A program made the position numbers and the translations under genes. A stretch of DNA of 64,000 nucleotides, taken from assembly GCF_900104355.1 (NCBI RefSeq), contig NZ_FNIY01000002.1, positions 1,091,706 through 1,155,705 of the forward strand. Reading direction: 5' to 3'. Below the pieces are notes generated by a model. That model had not been told where the DNA came from. It did not search any database and saw nothing but the letters and a program-made list of their open reading frames with translations. Position 1 is the first letter of the stretch. Each line of letters begins with the position of its first letter. Below, in pieces: positions 1 to 8,267 of this stretch. Source of the stretch: Phyllobacterium sp. OV277 (GTDB taxonomy: Bacteria > Pseudomonadota > Alphaproteobacteria > Rhizobiales > Rhizobiaceae).

Positions 1-556
1 GCCAAAGAATGTACTGCTCGTGGTCGATGCGGCCTATGCGGAATATGTGCGCCGTAATGATTACGAAGCCGGTGTCGAACTCGTTTCGTCATTTGAAAAC
101 GTCGTGATGACCCGCACCTTTTCGAAAATCCACGGCCTTGCCGCTTTACGCATTGGCTGGATGTTCGCGCCTGCGCATGTCATCGATGCCGTTAACCGCA
201 TCCGTGGTCCATTCAACCTGAATTCCGCTGCCATCGCAGCGGGTGCTGCGGCTATCCGCGACCGCGCGCATGTCGACAAGGCTGTCGCTTTCAACGAAAA
301 GTGGTTGCCATGGCTAACGGATGAACTGTCGGCACTGGGCCTGCGGGTAACACCGTCGGTTGGCAATTTCCTGCTCGTCCATTTTCCTGACGGTGCGGCG
401 AAGTCAGCGGAAAAGGCCGATGCCTATCTCACCAGTCGAGGCTATATTTTGCGCCGCGTTACGGGCTACGGATTCCCGAACGCATTGCGCCTTACCATTG
501 GGTCCGAGGAAGCCAATCGCGGCGTAGTCGCTGCACTCTCCGAATTCATGAAGTAG
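1..556 (+). CDS. hisC: Histidinol-phosphate/aromatic aminotransferase, C-terminal part (cut by window edge)
   Basis: PLP-dependent class I/II aminotransferase; the open frame runs in from the left edge, so only about the last 185 residues are visible. The motif [13 protein letters not shown] contains the lysine (codon 125-127) that forms the Schiff base with PLP, and the upstream VDAAYAEYV carries the Asp/Tyr that contact the cofactor. The family converts imidazole-acetol phosphate to histidinol phosphate and often also aminates aromatic keto acids. The stop lies 3 bases before tyrC, so the two are surely co-transcribed. In rhizobial genomes such a hisC copy beside tyrC may serve tyrosine/phenylalanine synthesis; that role is inferred from position. 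Confidence 0.9.
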   Translation, partial: PKNVLLVVDAAYAEYVRRNDYEAGVELVSSFENVVMTRTFSKIHGLAALRIGWMFAPAHVIDAVNRIRGPFNLNSAAIAAGAAAIRDRAHVDKAVAFNEKWLPWLTDELSALGLRVTPSVGNFLLVHFPDGAAKSAEKADAYLTSRGYILRRVTGYGFPNALRLTIGSEEANRGVVAALSEFMK

Positions 557-559
557 CAA

Positions 560-1492
560 ATGTCTAAAATTCATTTCGATACAATTGCACTGATCGGCAT
601 TGGTCTGATCGGTTCGTCGCTGGCGCGCGTCATCAAACGCGAAGGTCTGGCGGATCACATCGTCATCTCAACCCGCAGTGAAAGCACGCTCAAACGCGCA
701 GAAGCGCTTGGCCTTGGTGACAGCTACGTCCTCGACAGTGCACAGGCGGTCAGGAATGCCGACCTCGTCATCATTTCCGTACCCGTTGGCTCATCGGGTG
801 CTGTTGCCAAGCACATCGCCGGATCGCTGAAACCGGGCGCTATCGTCACCGATGTCGGTTCGACCAAGGGCTCGGTTATCGCGCAGATGCAGCCGGAACT
901 GCCTGCAAACGTCCATTTCATTCCAGGCCACCCGCTGGCGGGTACGGAATATTCAGGCCCGGATGCGGGCTTTGCCGAACTCTTCTCCAATCGCTGGTGC
1001 ATCCTGACCCCGCTAGAGGGGACTGATCCTGTGGCGCTCGACCGGCTGACCAAATTCTGGGAAGCCTGTGGCTCGCGTTTGGATACGATGGACCCCACGC
1101 ACCATGACCGGGTGCTGGCCATCGTTTCACACCTTCCGCACATCATTGCCTACAACATTGTCGGCACGGCAAGTGATCTGGAAGAGGTGACCAATTCGGA
1201 AGTGATTAAATATTCCGCGTCGGGTTTTCGCGACTTCACCCGCCTCGCGGCTTCAGACCCGACCATGTGGCGCGATGTGTGCCTGCATAACAAGGACGCA
1301 ATCCTTGAAATGCTGGCGCGGTTTTCCGAAGATCTCGCTTCATTGCAGCGGTCAATCCGTTGGGGTGATGGCGACGCGCTGTTCGATCTCTTCACCCGCA
1401 CCCGCGCTGTCAGACGTGGGATTATCGATGCGGGTCAGGAAGTGGATGCGCCTGATTTTGGTCGGCAAAAGGCGAGTGCTTCAGGTTCTTGA
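560..1492 (+). CDS. tyrC: Prephenate/arogenate (cyclohexadienyl) dehydrogenase
   Basis: Cytoplasmic NAD(P)-dependent dehydrogenase of tyrosine synthesis, oxidising prephenate or arogenate with loss of CO2. The N-terminal Rossmann fold shows GIGLIGSS (residues 13-20). PGHPLAGTEYSGPDAG and the later SHLPHIIAYNIV are typical of the TyrA/TyrC dehydrogenase fold, with the conserved substrate-site histidines. Length (310 aa) fits a monofunctional enzyme: there is no fused chorismate mutase and no obvious C-terminal ACT domain. It starts 3 bases after hisC, indicating a hisC-tyrC operon. Whether prephenate or arogenate is preferred cannot be read from the sequence. Confidence 0.93.
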   Translation: MSKIHFDTIALIGIGLIGSSLARVIKREGLADHIVISTRSESTLKRAEALGLGDSYVLDSAQAVRNADLVIISVPVGSSGAVAKHIAGSLKPGAIVTDVGSTKGSVIAQMQPELPANVHFIPGHPLAGTEYSGPDAGFAELFSNRWCILTPLEGTDPVALDRLTKFWEACGSRLDTMDPTHHDRVLAIVSHLPHIIAYNIVGTASDLEEVTNSEVIKYSASGFRDFTRLAASDPTMWRDVCLHNKDAILEMLARFSEDLASLQRSIRWGDGDALFDLFTRTRAVRRGIIDAGQEVDAPDFGRQKASASGS

Positions 1493-1595
1493 TGTAGTGA
1501 GGATGTAGGCATTGGCTGCATGACTGTGGTGCTTGGTGCACAAGCTCAGGAAGCTCGCCGGTGCTTTACCAGCGCTCCGGCGTTGATTTGAGGTG

Positions 1596-1759
1596 TTCAC
1601 CCCCCTCTGTCCTGTCGGACATCTCCCCCACAAGGGGGGAGATCACATTGACATGAACGCTTTCCCACAACAGGAAACGTTGCAGATTGTGCAAAGGCGG
1701 CAATACAGCTGATCTCCCCCCTTGTGGGGGAGATGTCCGACAGGACAGAGGGGGGTGAA
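1596..1759. repeat. Family B palindromic repeat, copy 1
   Basis: Two perfect 50-base inverted arms (1596-1645 and 1710-1759) flank a 64-base centre. Each arm also contains its own dyad (ATCTCCCCC...GGGGGGAGAT), so the element can fold as a three-hairpin structure or one long stem. Related copies lie near 15339-15464 and 27820-27984, sharing both arms and centre. It fills the convergent gap between tyrC and the DUF2125 gene, where it could act as a two-way terminator or mRNA stabiliser. There is no coding capacity of its own. Confidence 0.9.
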
Positions 1760-1783
1760 GTATCGCAGCCAACCTCTTTACCC

Positions 1784-2803
1784 TCACAATGAAGGCAAGC
1801 GCCCGATACTGATGAAGCCCACCGACATCTTCCCGTTTTTCACCGTGACGGGAAGGGTTGGGGCGCCGCTTGCGTCCTTTGGCACAAAGGCCATGGCCTG
1901 CACCACGGATGAAATGATCTTTTCCTGACCGGGGAGCACGGACTTGACCGTACTGGCAACGCTTTCAGGATTGCGCATGGTTATCTTGAAATCACCGCTG
2001 ATACGGCCATCATCTGCAACGGAAAACGGTCCTGAAATAGCAATGCCGCTACCATCGGGCAAAGCGAGATCAACACGGCGCAGCATGCCGGACTGTCCGC
2101 GCAGGACCGACAGATCGCGTTCCGGCTTGCCGATCAGGGCAAAACCGTTTGCCAGCTGGATATCGGCTGCGCCAGTCAGTTCCGGCAAAGGCTTGTCGTA
2201 AACGGTGTTGTCGGCAATTTTCAGGCTGCTGAAAGACAGCGCGATGTCCATAACAGGCTCGATGGCGCGGAAATGCACCTGGCCATCCTTCAGCGTTGCC
2301 AATGGTGTAGCTGCACCAGCTGGATTGTGCTGGTTGATCACGACATTGCGCCCCTCAACCGAGAGGCGGCGCGGGATCGGCTTATCAAGCCGAACGCTCG
2401 ATTTGAGATTGTCCCAGTTCAGATCAAGCGGTGCCATACCCGGCACGCTGACCGAGGCAGGGCTGTCAACCTCGCTGACGATGTGGAATGGCGCATAGAT
2501 CTGCGCGGCCGAGCGGAAAGCACCCGTATGAACCGAAACATTCTTGGCCTGATCGACCCATGAAACGCTGGAGCAGTTAAGGCCAAGGCGGAAGGGATAG
2601 CCACTGGCCCCGGCATTTTCGCAGGCGGCGTTGATGCCCTTGGCTTGCAGACCGGCAATATTGGTGGCAACGCGCGTTTCCAGCATATTGGCGAGATAAT
2701 ACCATCCACCCGTATAGAGCAGGCCGACAATGACGATACCTGCGGCAAGGAAACGGATGCGCCTTCCGGCATTGTAGCTTTTGTCTGATGTCCTTGACGT
2801 CAT
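1784..2803 (-). CDS. DUF2125-family envelope protein
   Basis: About 339 aa. An N-terminal hydrophobic anchor (IRFLAAGIVIVGLLYTGGW) is followed by a long soluble region rich in beta-type sequence, with paired cysteines in NAACENAGASGYPFRLGLNC. This layout fits the DUF2125 family of alphaproteobacterial periplasmic or inner-membrane-anchored proteins of unknown function. A longer frame begins at 2851, but MTSRTSDKS at 2803 is preferred because the extra 16 residues would run into the start region of the divergent ChaC-like gene. It ends 24 bases from repeat family B copy 1. No function is assigned. Confidence 0.8.
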   Translation of the reverse strand: MTSRTSDKSYNAGRRIRFLAAGIVIVGLLYTGGWYYLANMLETRVATNIAGLQAKGINAACENAGASGYPFRLGLNCSSVSWVDQAKNVSVHTGAFRSAAQIYAPFHIVSEVDSPASVSVPGMAPLDLNWDNLKSSVRLDKPIPRRLSVEGRNVVINQHNPAGAATPLATLKDGQVHFRAIEPVMDIALSFSSLKIADNTVYDKPLPELTGAADIQLANGFALIGKPERDLSVLRGQSGMLRRVDLALPDGSGIAISGPFSVADDGRISGDFKITMRNPESVASTVKSVLPGQEKIISSVVQAMAFVPKDASGAPTLPVTVKNGKMSVGFISIGRLPSL

Positions 2804-2867
2804 GGTCCGTGTCTCGCTATCGGTCAGTAAAGAAGCTTCGCATCGAAGCACAGCTATCAGGACGGAT

Positions 2868-3395
2868 ATGGGCGATTTTTGGGTCTTTGGCTATGGTTCT
2901 CTCATGTGGAAGCCCGGCTTTGCACATGTTGAAACGATGCATGCGCGGCTTCATGGCTACCGGCGCGCGCTTTGCGTGCATTCCTATGTGCATCGCGGCA
3001 CGCCGGAGCGTCCCGGACTGGTGCTTGGGCTTGATCATGGCGGTTCATGTCTCGGCCTCGCCTTCCGGGTTCCCGGCGATCTCGAAGAGGAGGTGGTCGC
3101 CTATCTGCGCGAGCGGGAACTGGTGACGAATGTTTATCTGGAAAAGCGGTTAGCCGTGCGTCTCAAGGACGGGCGCAAGGTCGAAGCGCTGACCTATGTG
3201 GTCGACCGCAAACATGTGCAATATGCTGGCGCGTTAACCGTGGAGCAGGCCGCAGCCACCGTGCGCGGTTCGGTTGGCCAGTCAGGCCGCAACGAGGACT
3301 ATGTGCACAGCACGCTGGAGCACATGCGCAAAATGAATATCCGTGACCACTGGTTTGAAACGCTGGTGGCTGCAGTTGATAGCAAGCAGGGATAG
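2868..3395 (+). CDS. ChaC-like gamma-glutamylcyclotransferase
   Basis: A 175-aa cytoplasmic enzyme. The start MGDFWVFGYGSLMWKPGF holds the family signature (FGYGSLMW) right at the N-terminus, and the catalytic glutamate is expected in the YLRERE segment. ChaC-type enzymes release 5-oxoproline from glutathione or gamma-glutamyl dipeptides. The ATG at 2868 is chosen because it places the signature correctly and is preceded by AGGACGG; an upstream in-frame ATG at 2781 would overlap the divergent DUF2125 gene. The intergenic 64 bases presumably hold both promoters. Glutathione specificity is inferred from the family. Confidence 0.88.
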   Translation: MGDFWVFGYGSLMWKPGFAHVETMHARLHGYRRALCVHSYVHRGTPERPGLVLGLDHGGSCLGLAFRVPGDLEEEVVAYLRERELVTNVYLEKRLAVRLKDGRKVEALTYVVDRKHVQYAGALTVEQAAATVRGSVGQSGRNEDYVHSTLEHMRKMNIRDHWFETLVAAVDSKQG

Positions 3396-3422
3396 GTGCA
3401 AATTTAGGGTGCTTGGTGGGGG

Positions 3423-3740
3423 ATTGGTTCGTGGTCCGAGAGGCTCACCATGAGGGAGAGGGGTGATGCATCGATAGTCGCCAGCGTTGCAGAATATCCA
3501 ATCACCAATGTTGCAGAACTTGGCTCCTCACAAACCCACCCCACCGTCATCCTCGGGCTTGACCCGAGGACCCATGAATTGAGTTCGAACGAACCTGAAT
3601 GCCCGGCGCTTTTAAAGTGTGGGTCCTCGGGTCAAGCCCGAGGATGACGGAGATAGGTGGATTGCAGGGTGCCTTATTCTGCAACGCTGGCGACTATCGA
3701 TGCATCACCCAAGCCCCTCATGGTTGTTATGTCGAACCAC
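3423..3740. repeat. Nested palindrome: family A element carrying a family C element
   Basis: The outer ends are family A (GGTTCGTGG...CTCACCATGAGGGAGAG and the mirrored CCCCTCATGGTT...GTCGAACCACG). Inside is a perfect 35-base inverted repeat (3461-3495 with 3676-3710), and inside that a perfect 31-base inverted repeat (3544-3574 with 3620-3650) built on CCTCGGGCTTGACCCGAGG, the family C core. The whole block fills the convergent gap between the ChaC-like gene and plsC. The arrangement looks like one repeat inserted into another, or two nested amplifications. No gene is seen here. Confidence 0.88.
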
Positions 3741-3771
3741 GCACGAGGTTCATGCAAAGGGGCCTGTAGCT

Positions 3772-4557
3772 TCAGACAATCACACCCAGTTCCTTCAGCC
3801 GCTGCACTGCTGTTGGCGGCATAGGCGGTGGATTGTCAGACCGTGCGGCTTCGATCAACAGTTCATCACAGGCGGCCTCCGTCACCTCCTGCAGCTTTCG
3901 CAGGAAGGCCTCCGCATCCAGACCCGGTTGGATCGGCGGCAGGATGCGGCAGCGGATTGTGCCCGGAAAACGCCGGAACTTGCGGCGTGGCCAGTATAGA
4001 CCGGCGACATGGGCAATCGGCAAAACAGGCACACCAAGTTCGCTGTAGATATGCGCCACGCCATATTTATAGGCGGGCGGTGCGCCGGGGGCCGTGCGTG
4101 TGCCTTCCGGATAGATCATCAGCTGGCGCCCTTGCGAAACCGCGTCCCGCGCACCCCGGACAGCTGCCTTCATGGCAACGGAGCGCTTGCCCCGGTCAAT
4201 CGGCACCATCTTCATCTTGAGAATGTACCAACCGAACAGCGGTATCCACATCAACTCGCGTTTGAGGATGTAAACCGGATCGGCAATCTGCGGCAGGAAC
4301 GCGTAGGCATCCCAGAAGGACTGGTGCTTTGGGGCGCAGATATAGGGACCGTCAGGGATATTCTCGAGGCCCTCGACCACATGATCAGTGCCCGCCAGTA
4401 CCTTCTGCAACCAATGGTTGGACTTCGCCCAGTTCTTCGGCACGCTCCACGCATTTTTGCGGGGGCTGAGGAAATAGTAAGGGGTGAATATAATCATCTG
4501 AACAATCAGATTGATATAAAAGGCGATGTTGAAAACAATTGATCGGATGATCGTCAT
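3772..4557 (-). CDS. plsC: 1-acyl-sn-glycerol-3-phosphate acyltransferase (PlsC family)
   Basis: Inner-membrane enzyme of phosphatidic acid synthesis that acylates lysophosphatidate. An N-terminal hydrophobic segment (IVFNIAFYINLIVQMIIF) precedes acyltransferase motif I, KHQSFWDAYA (HX4D), and motif III, YPEGTRTAPG. Length is 261 aa, normal for the family. ATG 4557 (MTIIRSIVFN) is used; 4572 (MTGTP) is nearly as good, and the frame stays open upstream into the YdcF-like gene. It follows that gene by 67 bases on the same strand, so they may share a transcript. The rhizobial paralogue OlsA (ornithine lipid synthesis) has the same motifs and cannot be excluded. Confidence 0.85.
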   Translation of the reverse strand: MTIIRSIVFNIAFYINLIVQMIIFTPYYFLSPRKNAWSVPKNWAKSNHWLQKVLAGTDHVVEGLENIPDGPYICAPKHQSFWDAYAFLPQIADPVYILKRELMWIPLFGWYILKMKMVPIDRGKRSVAMKAAVRGARDAVSQGRQLMIYPEGTRTAPGAPPAYKYGVAHIYSELGVPVLPIAHVAGLYWPRRKFRRFPGTIRCRILPPIQPGLDAEAFLRKLQEVTEAACDELLIEAARSDNPPPMPPTAVQRLKELGVIV

Positions 4558-4624
4558 GGGGGTCCCGGTCATGGCGGTTGGATAGGTCTTCGTTACAGCA
4601 AGTTGACCTCGCCGTGAACCACTA

Positions 4625-5353
4625 TCAGGCGTCTTTGACCCAACGGACGAGGGTTTGTGTGACAGCCGATAGATTATCCGGCAGAGCCGACCGAATGACA
4701 GCACCAAGATATTTTACATATTCGACCACAAGCACGCGCACCACCTGACCACGGGCCAGCCAGTCGCCGTTGCGCAAATCGCTGTTGACGATGGGGTAGG
4801 GGATGAATTCGATATCCTGCGAGGCGCGTCTGAGTTCAACCAGAGTGCGGGGCATGTGGTAATTATTGGTGACCACGATGACGCGGCTATAGTGATTGGC
4901 CTTGGCCCATTTGATGCTTTCGGATGCATTGCCGATTGTGTCCATGGCGGATCGGTCGATATCGACGCAGCATTCAAACAAGGTGGCATCGCCGCGCGTC
5001 ACACGCTGCAATTCACCGCGTTTGGTCGAAGGATGCACGCCGCTGATGAAAAGCCGCTCGCCACGTTTGTTCTTGAGGAGATCGAGCGCGCCTTCAATGC
5101 GCGAATAGCCGCCGGTCAGGACGACAATACCATCCGCCGGTTCAACCAGATCCGGTGTCTGCATGGTGCTGACATGATCGCTGAAAACAATGAAGCCGCC
5201 GAGGAAAAGGCCGAGCGCCAGAACCCCGAGCAAAAAGAATGGCCGGGCAATCCGCTTGCGCAGCGCAGACGCGATCCCACCTGTGCGGCCTTCTGGGCCT
5301 GCGGGTGGTTGATTGCTGCTGTCGTTCGCGCCTTCCATTTTCGGGTCACGCAT
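4625..5353 (-). CDS. YdcF/SanA-like (DUF218) membrane-anchored protein
   Basis: 242 aa. An N-terminal cytoplasmic tail is followed by one membrane segment (PFFLLGVLALGLFLGGFIVF, about residues 38-57) and a DUF218 domain with ADGIVVLTGGYSRIEGAL, the ...SESIKWA... helix and VIVVTNNYHMPRT. DUF218 proteins (YdcF, SanA, ElyC) are linked to envelope integrity and peptidoglycan precursor homeostasis, but the reaction is unknown. It is placed between ftsX and plsC on the same strand, 96 bases after ftsX, so the run ftsE-ftsX-ydcF-plsC may be one envelope-related transcription unit. Confidence 0.85.
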   Translation of the reverse strand: MRDPKMEGANDSSNQPPAGPEGRTGGIASALRKRIARPFFLLGVLALGLFLGGFIVFSDHVSTMQTPDLVEPADGIVVLTGGYSRIEGALDLLKNKRGERLFISGVHPSTKRGELQRVTRGDATLFECCVDIDRSAMDTIGNASESIKWAKANHYSRVIVVTNNYHMPRTLVELRRASQDIEFIPYPIVNSDLRNGDWLARGQVVRVLVVEYVKYLGAVIRSALPDNLSAVTQTLVRWVKDA

Positions 5354-5449
5354 TGCCTTGTTCGTGGGTCATGTTACCGGGAGCTTATAGGCCTTGCCGG
5401 CAAACCTCCCCTAAATTTTTGTCGTCAAATTGAATCGAATCGGCGGGGT

Positions 5450-6448
5450 TCAGTTATCGTGACTTTCGCCAGCCCTTCCATCAACCTGCCGCAAATGCGC
5501 TATGACTGTCATTCGTGTTGTAATCATGGTCAAAACACTGACTGCGAGTATGATCAGGACGACGCCGGTATAGCCGCCCGAACCGATGGAAAAGTTGCCA
5601 AACAGGGCTGTGGCCTGATCGGCTTCCGGGGTTGCCAGATTACGCGACGACCACCAGCCGATGATCAGGAAGATCAAAATGGCCAGCGCACCACCGCATA
5701 AAGCGCCTTTCAGGGCAGTCCAGAAAAAATGCCGCTCGAATTGCCGCGCGACGAATTTCTGCTCCGCGCCGATAAAATGCAGCACTTCGATGATGTGACC
5801 ATTACCGGCCATGGCGCCGCGCGTGGCAAAAATAACCGTCAGAACCGTCGCTGCGACCACCAGTCCAAGCACTGCCATGCCGATCAGAACCGTGGAACGG
5901 GCCATGGAGACAAGCCGGTCGACCCAGTTGCGGTGATCATCGAAACTGGCGCCGGGAACGTTTTTCACAAGCTCGCTGCGCAGCGTGGCAAAATCCGGCG
6001 GGGAGGCTTCATCAAGGCTCACAACCACGAGCCGGGGAACCGGCAGGTCATCAATGTTCAGCCCGGTGCCGAGCCATGGCTCCAAGAGCCGTGCCGTTGC
6101 CGCGCGGTCAATCACACGGGTGGATTTAACCCCGGCAAAGCCTTCCGCCAGCTTGCTGGCCTGCACCAGCAGCTTTTCCATATCCTGTCCCTCGACAGGG
6201 CGGATCTGGATGGTGGCTTCAGTGGAGATCTGGCTTTGCCATGTGGCGGCTGTCGATTGGACAAGGCTGACCGCGCCAATGGTCAGGCAGGCGAGGAATG
6301 TCATGATGGCGATGACAATCATCAGCGCATGACCGACGACGTTACCCGCCGGGACAATTGGCGCTTGACCCGTCTTGCCACGCACAAACTCTATCGCCCG
6401 GTCCATGAGACCGAGGGCCAGTACCCGGAGGCGGGCGACATCAATCAT
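5450..6448 (-). CDS. ftsX: Cell division protein FtsX
   Basis: Membrane partner of FtsE in the ABC-type complex that controls peptidoglycan hydrolysis at the septum. The 332 aa show four membrane segments: one near the N-terminus (VGHALMIVIAIMTFLACL), then a large periplasmic loop, then three in the C-terminal FtsX domain (VLIGMAVLGLVVAATVLTV, ALCGGALAILIFLIIGWW, VVLIILAVSVLTMI). Its start lies inside the last codons of ftsE (8-base overlap), the usual translational coupling. The periplasmic loop would recruit or activate an M23 hydrolase or EnvC-like partner, not visible next door. Confidence 0.92.
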   Translation of the reverse strand: MIDVARLRVLALGLMDRAIEFVRGKTGQAPIVPAGNVVGHALMIVIAIMTFLACLTIGAVSLVQSTAATWQSQISTEATIQIRPVEGQDMEKLLVQASKLAEGFAGVKSTRVIDRAATARLLEPWLGTGLNIDDLPVPRLVVVSLDEASPPDFATLRSELVKNVPGASFDDHRNWVDRLVSMARSTVLIGMAVLGLVVAATVLTVIFATRGAMAGNGHIIEVLHFIGAEQKFVARQFERHFFWTALKGALCGGALAILIFLIIGWWSSRNLATPEADQATALFGNFSIGSGGYTGVVLIILAVSVLTMITTRMTVIAHLRQVDGRAGESHDN

Positions 6449-7100
6449 AAATATCGAGCCTCCCCTGATCCAGAATCATGCGCCGGGCATTGACCTGATC
6501 CATAAGGGTGAGATCGTGAGTGGCGATGACAACGGCGGTCCCGGAACGGTTAAGCTCGCCGAACAGGCGAAGCAAGCGGCGGGCCAGCGGCGGATCAACA
6601 TTGCCTGTTGGCTCGTCGGCCAGCAGGATTTCCGGCTGGTCGATGAGCGCGCGGGCGATGGCGGCGCGCTGCTTCTCGCCGCCCGACAGAACCGGTGGCA
6701 GAACATGCATCCGCTCACCCAGGCCGACCCAGTGCAGCAGCTCTTCGACTTCGGCGCGATAGGTCGCCTCTTCCTTGCCGCGCACCCGCAGTGGCAGGGC
6801 GACATTCTGATAGGTTGTCATATGATCGAGCAGACGGAAGTCCTGAAACACCACACCGATCCGGCGGCGCAGCATCGGCATTTCTTTCGATGAAATGGTG
6901 GCAATATCCTTGCCGAAAACCGTGATAAGGCCGCGTGTGGGCTTGAGGGTCATGAACAGCAGGCGCAACAGCGAGGTCTTTCCAGCGCCCGAAGGGCCGG
7001 TCAGAAACTGGAACGAGCGGGGTGAAATATGGAGGCTGACATCACGCAGAACCTCCGGGCCCATCCCGTATCGTAAACCGACATTCTCAAAACGAATCAA
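6441..7100 (-). CDS. ftsE: Cell division ATP-binding protein FtsE (TTG start)
   Basis: ABC ATPase of the FtsEX complex. Walker A is GPSGAGKT (residues 35-42), signature LSGGEKQR, Walker B LLADEPTGN, H-loop VIATHD. The frame remains open to an ATG at 7193, but that would add 31 residues before the family's conserved beginning (IRFENVGLRYG). A TTG at 7100, preceded by GGAAAG eight bases upstream, gives the usual 219 aa, so I take TTG as the true start. A rare start codon may keep FtsE low. It overlaps ftsX by 8 bases. Confidence 0.92.
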   Translation of the reverse strand: MIRFENVGLRYGMGPEVLRDVSLHISPRSFQFLTGPSGAGKTSLLRLLFMTLKPTRGLITVFGKDIATISSKEMPMLRRRIGVVFQDFRLLDHMTTYQNVALPLRVRGKEEATYRAEVEELLHWVGLGERMHVLPPVLSGGEKQRAAIARALIDQPEILLADEPTGNVDPPLARRLLRLFGELNRSGTAVVIATHDLTLMDQVNARRMILDQGRLDIYD

Positions 7101-7268
7101 GCGAGACTTTCCAAGTTTTTCATCCAAGCGTGTTTTATTCAGCGCGGACGGATTTGACCACCCATCAATCGCCGCATCGGCTCGTCGAAACATTAATTAT
7201 TGAGCGGTAGATTTGGGCCATGATTCGGAGGAACATGACTGCAACATGGCAGAGCGACCGGAAAATGC

Positions 7269-7634
7269 ATGATTGCACGATTTAAAACGACCAGCGGCGA
7301 TTGCGCCTCGCATATCGGACCCTCCCTCCACTTCGACAAAGGCGGAGCGGAAGATGCAATATATGAGTCACTGTCGCCTCAGATTTTACAAGGCATGCCA
7401 TTAGCAGGATCACCCGCAAACAATCGTATGGCAATTCTACAAAAGTCGCAGCAGGCGGATGCGCGCATGCCCGGCTTTGCCTACTGGCTGCTGGTACTGC
7501 TGGTTGCCGCGTCAACCTTCTGGATTTGCGGCGGATATGTATTGTTCAGCCCGCCATATAGCGTCAAGCCGCATGTATCAGGGTCAACAGCGCTTGATCT
7601 GTCGCAGCAACGCTATTCCGTCACCGGGCATTGA
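7269..7634 (+). CDS. Small single-span membrane protein, unknown
   Basis: Up to 121 aa with one clear membrane segment near the C-terminus (YWLLVLLVAASTFWICGGYVLF) and a short tail. The N-terminal part is hydrophilic and unremarkable. In-frame starts at 7269 (preceded by GGAAAA), 7395 and 7428 are all possible, so the length is uncertain. It sits divergently from ftsE. Rhizobial genomes often carry a zinc-ribbon MJ0042-type membrane protein in this position, but no CxxC pairs are seen here, so that identity is not supported. It could be a real small membrane protein or the remnant of that gene. Confidence 0.45.
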   Translation: MIARFKTTSGDCASHIGPSLHFDKGGAEDAIYESLSPQILQGMPLAGSPANNRMAILQKSQQADARMPGFAYWLLVLLVAASTFWICGGYVLFSPPYSVKPHVSGSTALDLSQQRYSVTGH

Positions 7635-7724
7635 TTTCCTTTCCAACAGTCGTTCAGCTTTTGCTTTTCTGGCTGATATCGGGCTATAGGGAGCCTCACT
7701 TGTCGGAAAATCAGGAAAAGTTGC

Positions 7725-8261
7725 ATGCCGAAGGTTGGCGAGAAAAATATCGATGTTCTGTTCAGTGCCGAGACGATTGCCGCGCGCAATCTTGAGCTTG
7801 CCGAGGACATCGTCGCAAAGCATTTCGACAATCTGCTTGTCATCTCGATCCTCAAGGGATCGTTTATTTTCGCCGCCGATCTGATCCGCGCCATGCATGA
7901 TGCCGGTGCCGAGCCCGATGTGGAGTTCATCACGGTCTCCAGCTATGGCAAGGGCACGGAAAGCAAGGAAGTGCGGCTCTTGCGCGATATTGACAGCGAT
8001 GTGCATGGCCGCGACGTGCTTCTGATCGACGATATTCTGGAATCAGGCAAGACGTTGAAATTCACGCGCGAACTGATGCTGGAACGCGGCGCGCGCAGCG
8101 TTTCCATTGCTGTTCTGCTCGATAAGAGCGTGAAGCGAAAAACCGATATCGAAGCGGATTTCAAGGGCTTTGAATGCCCTGATTATTTCGTTGTCGGTTA
8201 TGGCATGGATGTCGGGCATTCGTTCCGGCAGTTACCCTATGTGGGTGTCGTGCGCGACTGA
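7725..8261 (+). CDS. hpt: Hypoxanthine phosphoribosyltransferase
   Basis: Purine salvage enzyme joining hypoxanthine (often also guanine) to PRPP to give IMP/GMP. The 178 aa include the PRPP-binding loop VLLIDDILESGKTL (residues 98-111) and the ILKGSFIFAADL segment typical of bacterial Hpt. A GGAAAAG ribosome site precedes the ATG. Its stop is only 6 bases from the stop of the convergent TIGR02302 gene, leaving no room for a dedicated terminator between them. Confidence 0.93.
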   Translation: MPKVGEKNIDVLFSAETIAARNLELAEDIVAKHFDNLLVISILKGSFIFAADLIRAMHDAGAEPDVEFITVSSYGKGTESKEVRLLRDIDSDVHGRDVLLIDDILESGKTLKFTRELMLERGARSVSIAVLLDKSVKRKTDIEADFKGFECPDYFVVGYGMDVGHSFRQLPYVGVVRD

Positions 8262-8267
8262 TCCCGG

